A stretch of 54,376 nt of DNA from Oceanobacillus halotolerans (lineage in GTDB: Bacteria; Bacillota; Bacilli; Bacillales; Amphibacillaceae): contig NZ_WIXL01000018.1 in assembly GCF_010993955.1 (NCBI RefSeq), positions 1 through 54,376 of the forward strand, given 5' to 3'. The position numbers and the translations under genes are program-made. Each line of letters begins with the position of its first letter. The first letter of the stretch is position 1. The notes under the pieces were generated by a model. The model saw only the letters and a list, made by a program, of their open reading frames with translations. It did no database searches and had not been told where the DNA came from. Positions 53,086-54,376 of the stretch are shown here, piece after piece.

Positions 53086-53721
53086 ATGAAGAAAAATTGG
53101 TTTACCTTTTTAGCTATAGCATTGGTTGTACTTACAGCATGTGGTGCAACAGATGAGGAAGATAGTAAGGAAACTGAAAATGAAGAAGAAGCAACAGAGC
53201 AACAAAAAGATGGCGAAACAAATGATGACGGTAATATGGAAGTGGATAAAGATTTGTTAAATGTTGAAGTAACATTACCCGCCTCATTATTTGAGGGAGA
53301 GGATATGGAAAGTAGTATAGAGGAAGCAAAAGAAAATGGAGTTAGTGATGTTACGCAAAATGAAGATGGGTCTGTTACCTACAAGATGTCAAAATCAGTG
53401 CATAAAGACATGATGGAGGAAATTAAGGCGGATCTCGGCAAATCGGTAGAAGAGATGAAGAATAATGAAGATTATATTTCGATTCAAGATATAACGTATA
53501 ATAATTCCTTTTCCGAATTCACATTGGAAGTTGACAGAGAGGCTTATGAAAATAGTATGGATGGCTTTGCCGCATTTGGACTTGGTTTTTCAGGGATGTA
53601 TTATCAAATATTCGATGGCACTGATCCTGATGATACAAATGTAACGATCTATGTAAAAGACTATGAAACACAAGAAGTCTTTGACGAATTAATATATCCA
53701 GATGAATTTGAAGAAGAGTAA
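53086..53721 (+). CDS. Acidic lipoprotein, function unknown
   Basis: 211 residues. Signal peptide with lipobox LTAC (lipidated C19), then an acidic low-complexity linker to about residue 55, then a compact domain (about 58-205) that begins LNVEVTLPASLFEGED, includes GSVTYKMSKSVHKDMMEEIK and FSEFTLEVDREAYENSM, and ends in an acidic tail. GGGAGGG upstream. Similar extracytoplasmic lipoproteins are common in Bacillus, without assigned function. Anchored on the outer face of the membrane. Confidence 0.85.
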   Translation: MKKNWFTFLAIALVVLTACGATDEEDSKETENEEEATEQQKDGETNDDGNMEVDKDLLNVEVTLPASLFEGEDMESSIEEAKENGVSDVTQNEDGSVTYKMSKSVHKDMMEEIKADLGKSVEEMKNNEDYISIQDITYNNSFSEFTLEVDREAYENSMDGFAAFGLGFSGMYYQIFDGTDPDDTNVTIYVKDYETQEVFDELIYPDEFEEE

Positions 53722-53722
53722 G

Positions 53723-53756
53723 CAAAAGGGGTAGTCCACAATGACTGCCCCTTTTG
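53723..53756 (+). terminator. Terminator of the lipoprotein gene
   Basis: CAAAAGGGG/CCCCTTTTG arms plus inner AGTC/GACT around a short loop. Confidence 0.85.
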
Positions 53757-53909
53757 TATGTTTCAAAGCTAACTATTCATAGATATGTTCTTTATGGTTA
53801 CTTCAGGTTCGAAAAGGTTAGGAGATCAGTGTATGTTTCTATATTATACTGGCATGCTAAACTAGTAAACGTAAGTAATTAAATAGAAAAAATTGGCTGT
53901 ACTATTCTA

Positions 53910-54094
53910 TTGCGCTAGTAATTAATCCGTGCTATATTATATATCTGCCGCACAAAACAAGAAGTGAAAGCAAAAAATGTTGACTATTAGTTTGATAGTG
54001 TGGTATAGTATTTATTGTCGCTTTTAAGGAAAAGGCGAGCATTAAACAAGATTAACAAAAAGGTATTGACTTTATCAATTATCTATGATATTAT
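53910..54094 (+). promoter_or_regulatory. Three candidate promoters of the rRNA operon
   Basis: P1: TTGCGC (53910-53915), 17 bp, TATATT (53933-53938). P2: TTGACT (53980-53985), 18 bp, TATAGT (54004-54009). P3: TTGACT (54066-54071), 17 bp, TATTAT (54089-54094). Hairpins CGCTTTT/AAAAGGCG (about 54019-54037) and GTCGTT/AACGAC (about 54103-54118) separate or follow them. The later leader GAAAACTGAACAAAAC is typical before Bacillus 16S genes. Confidence 0.75.
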
Positions 54095-54221
54095 TGATTA
54101 GCTGTCGTTGGAAAACGACGTATAATTGATCCTTGAAAACTGAACAAAACAACCAGTATGTCAAGTACGAATGAAAGCTAAGAATTTCGTAAGATTGATT
54201 GGTGTCAATCTTGCACAAACT

Positions 54222-54376
<155 letters not shown>

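Overview
The window is about 54 kb of low-GC Firmicutes chromosome. It most resembles a spore-forming Bacillaceae of the Oceanobacillus/Virgibacillus/Gracilibacillus kind. The reasons are AGGAGG-type ribosome binding sites, frequent TTG/GTG starts, spore-coat genes with sigma-K-like promoters, gene order matching the Bacillus subtilis yjb-yjc region, and the start of a 16S rRNA whose first variable region has the GCGCGGGAAGC pattern of that group. The genus call is from memory and is not proven.

Region 1 (1-18.7 kb) is mostly conserved core. After the 3' tip of an IS3-type transposase come spxH(yjbH), a truncated globin and a CYTH protein on the minus strand. Facing them are relQ, nadK and a pseudouridine synthase on the plus strand. 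Then come prpE, rodA and mgtE, and a coat cluster (cotO-like, cotZ-like and an unrecognised small acidic protein), each coat gene with a sigma-K-like promoter. A DUF421 membrane protein, yjcF-yjcG-yjcH and a heterodimeric ABC exporter follow.

Region 2 (18.7-31.2 kb) is accessory. It starts with tRNA-Val(GAC) and a gene-poor flank with a broken small ORF. Next is a signalling block: HTH regulator with a probable MEDS sensor, EAL phosphodiesterase, CheX-like phosphatase, CheY and a dCache chemoreceptor. It ends with a TetR-controlled MMPL exporter plus an exported LxxG-repeat protein, and a LysR regulator.

Region 3 (31.2-42.1 kb) is the metabolic highlight: E1alpha-E1beta-E2-E3 of a 2-oxoacid dehydrogenase, an acyl phosphotransferase, a butyrate-type kinase, an amino-acid dehydrogenase that reads like phenylalanine dehydrogenase, and a sodium-coupled amino-acid transporter. 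CcpA-type cre sites lie upstream. Together they could import an aromatic or branched amino acid, deaminate it, oxidise the 2-oxoacid to acyl-CoA and recover ATP as acyl-phosphate is split to the free acid.

Region 4 (42.1-54.4 kb) holds a chemoreceptor that has lost its first membrane segment, a coiled-coil protein built on 42-bp tandem repeats, a papain-like NlpC/P60-type protein, a CdsA-like protein, a DMT transporter, selO preceded by an overlapping small ORF, an MFS exporter, a CAP-domain protein, a lipoprotein, and a three-promoter rRNA leader running into 16S.

Several dispersed repeat families fill the gaps. The most striking has nested hairpins whose stem bases change in matched pairs between copies (4.7, 25.0, 31.5, 45.3 and 52.9 kb), so secondary structure appears to be conserved. 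No CRISPR array was seen.
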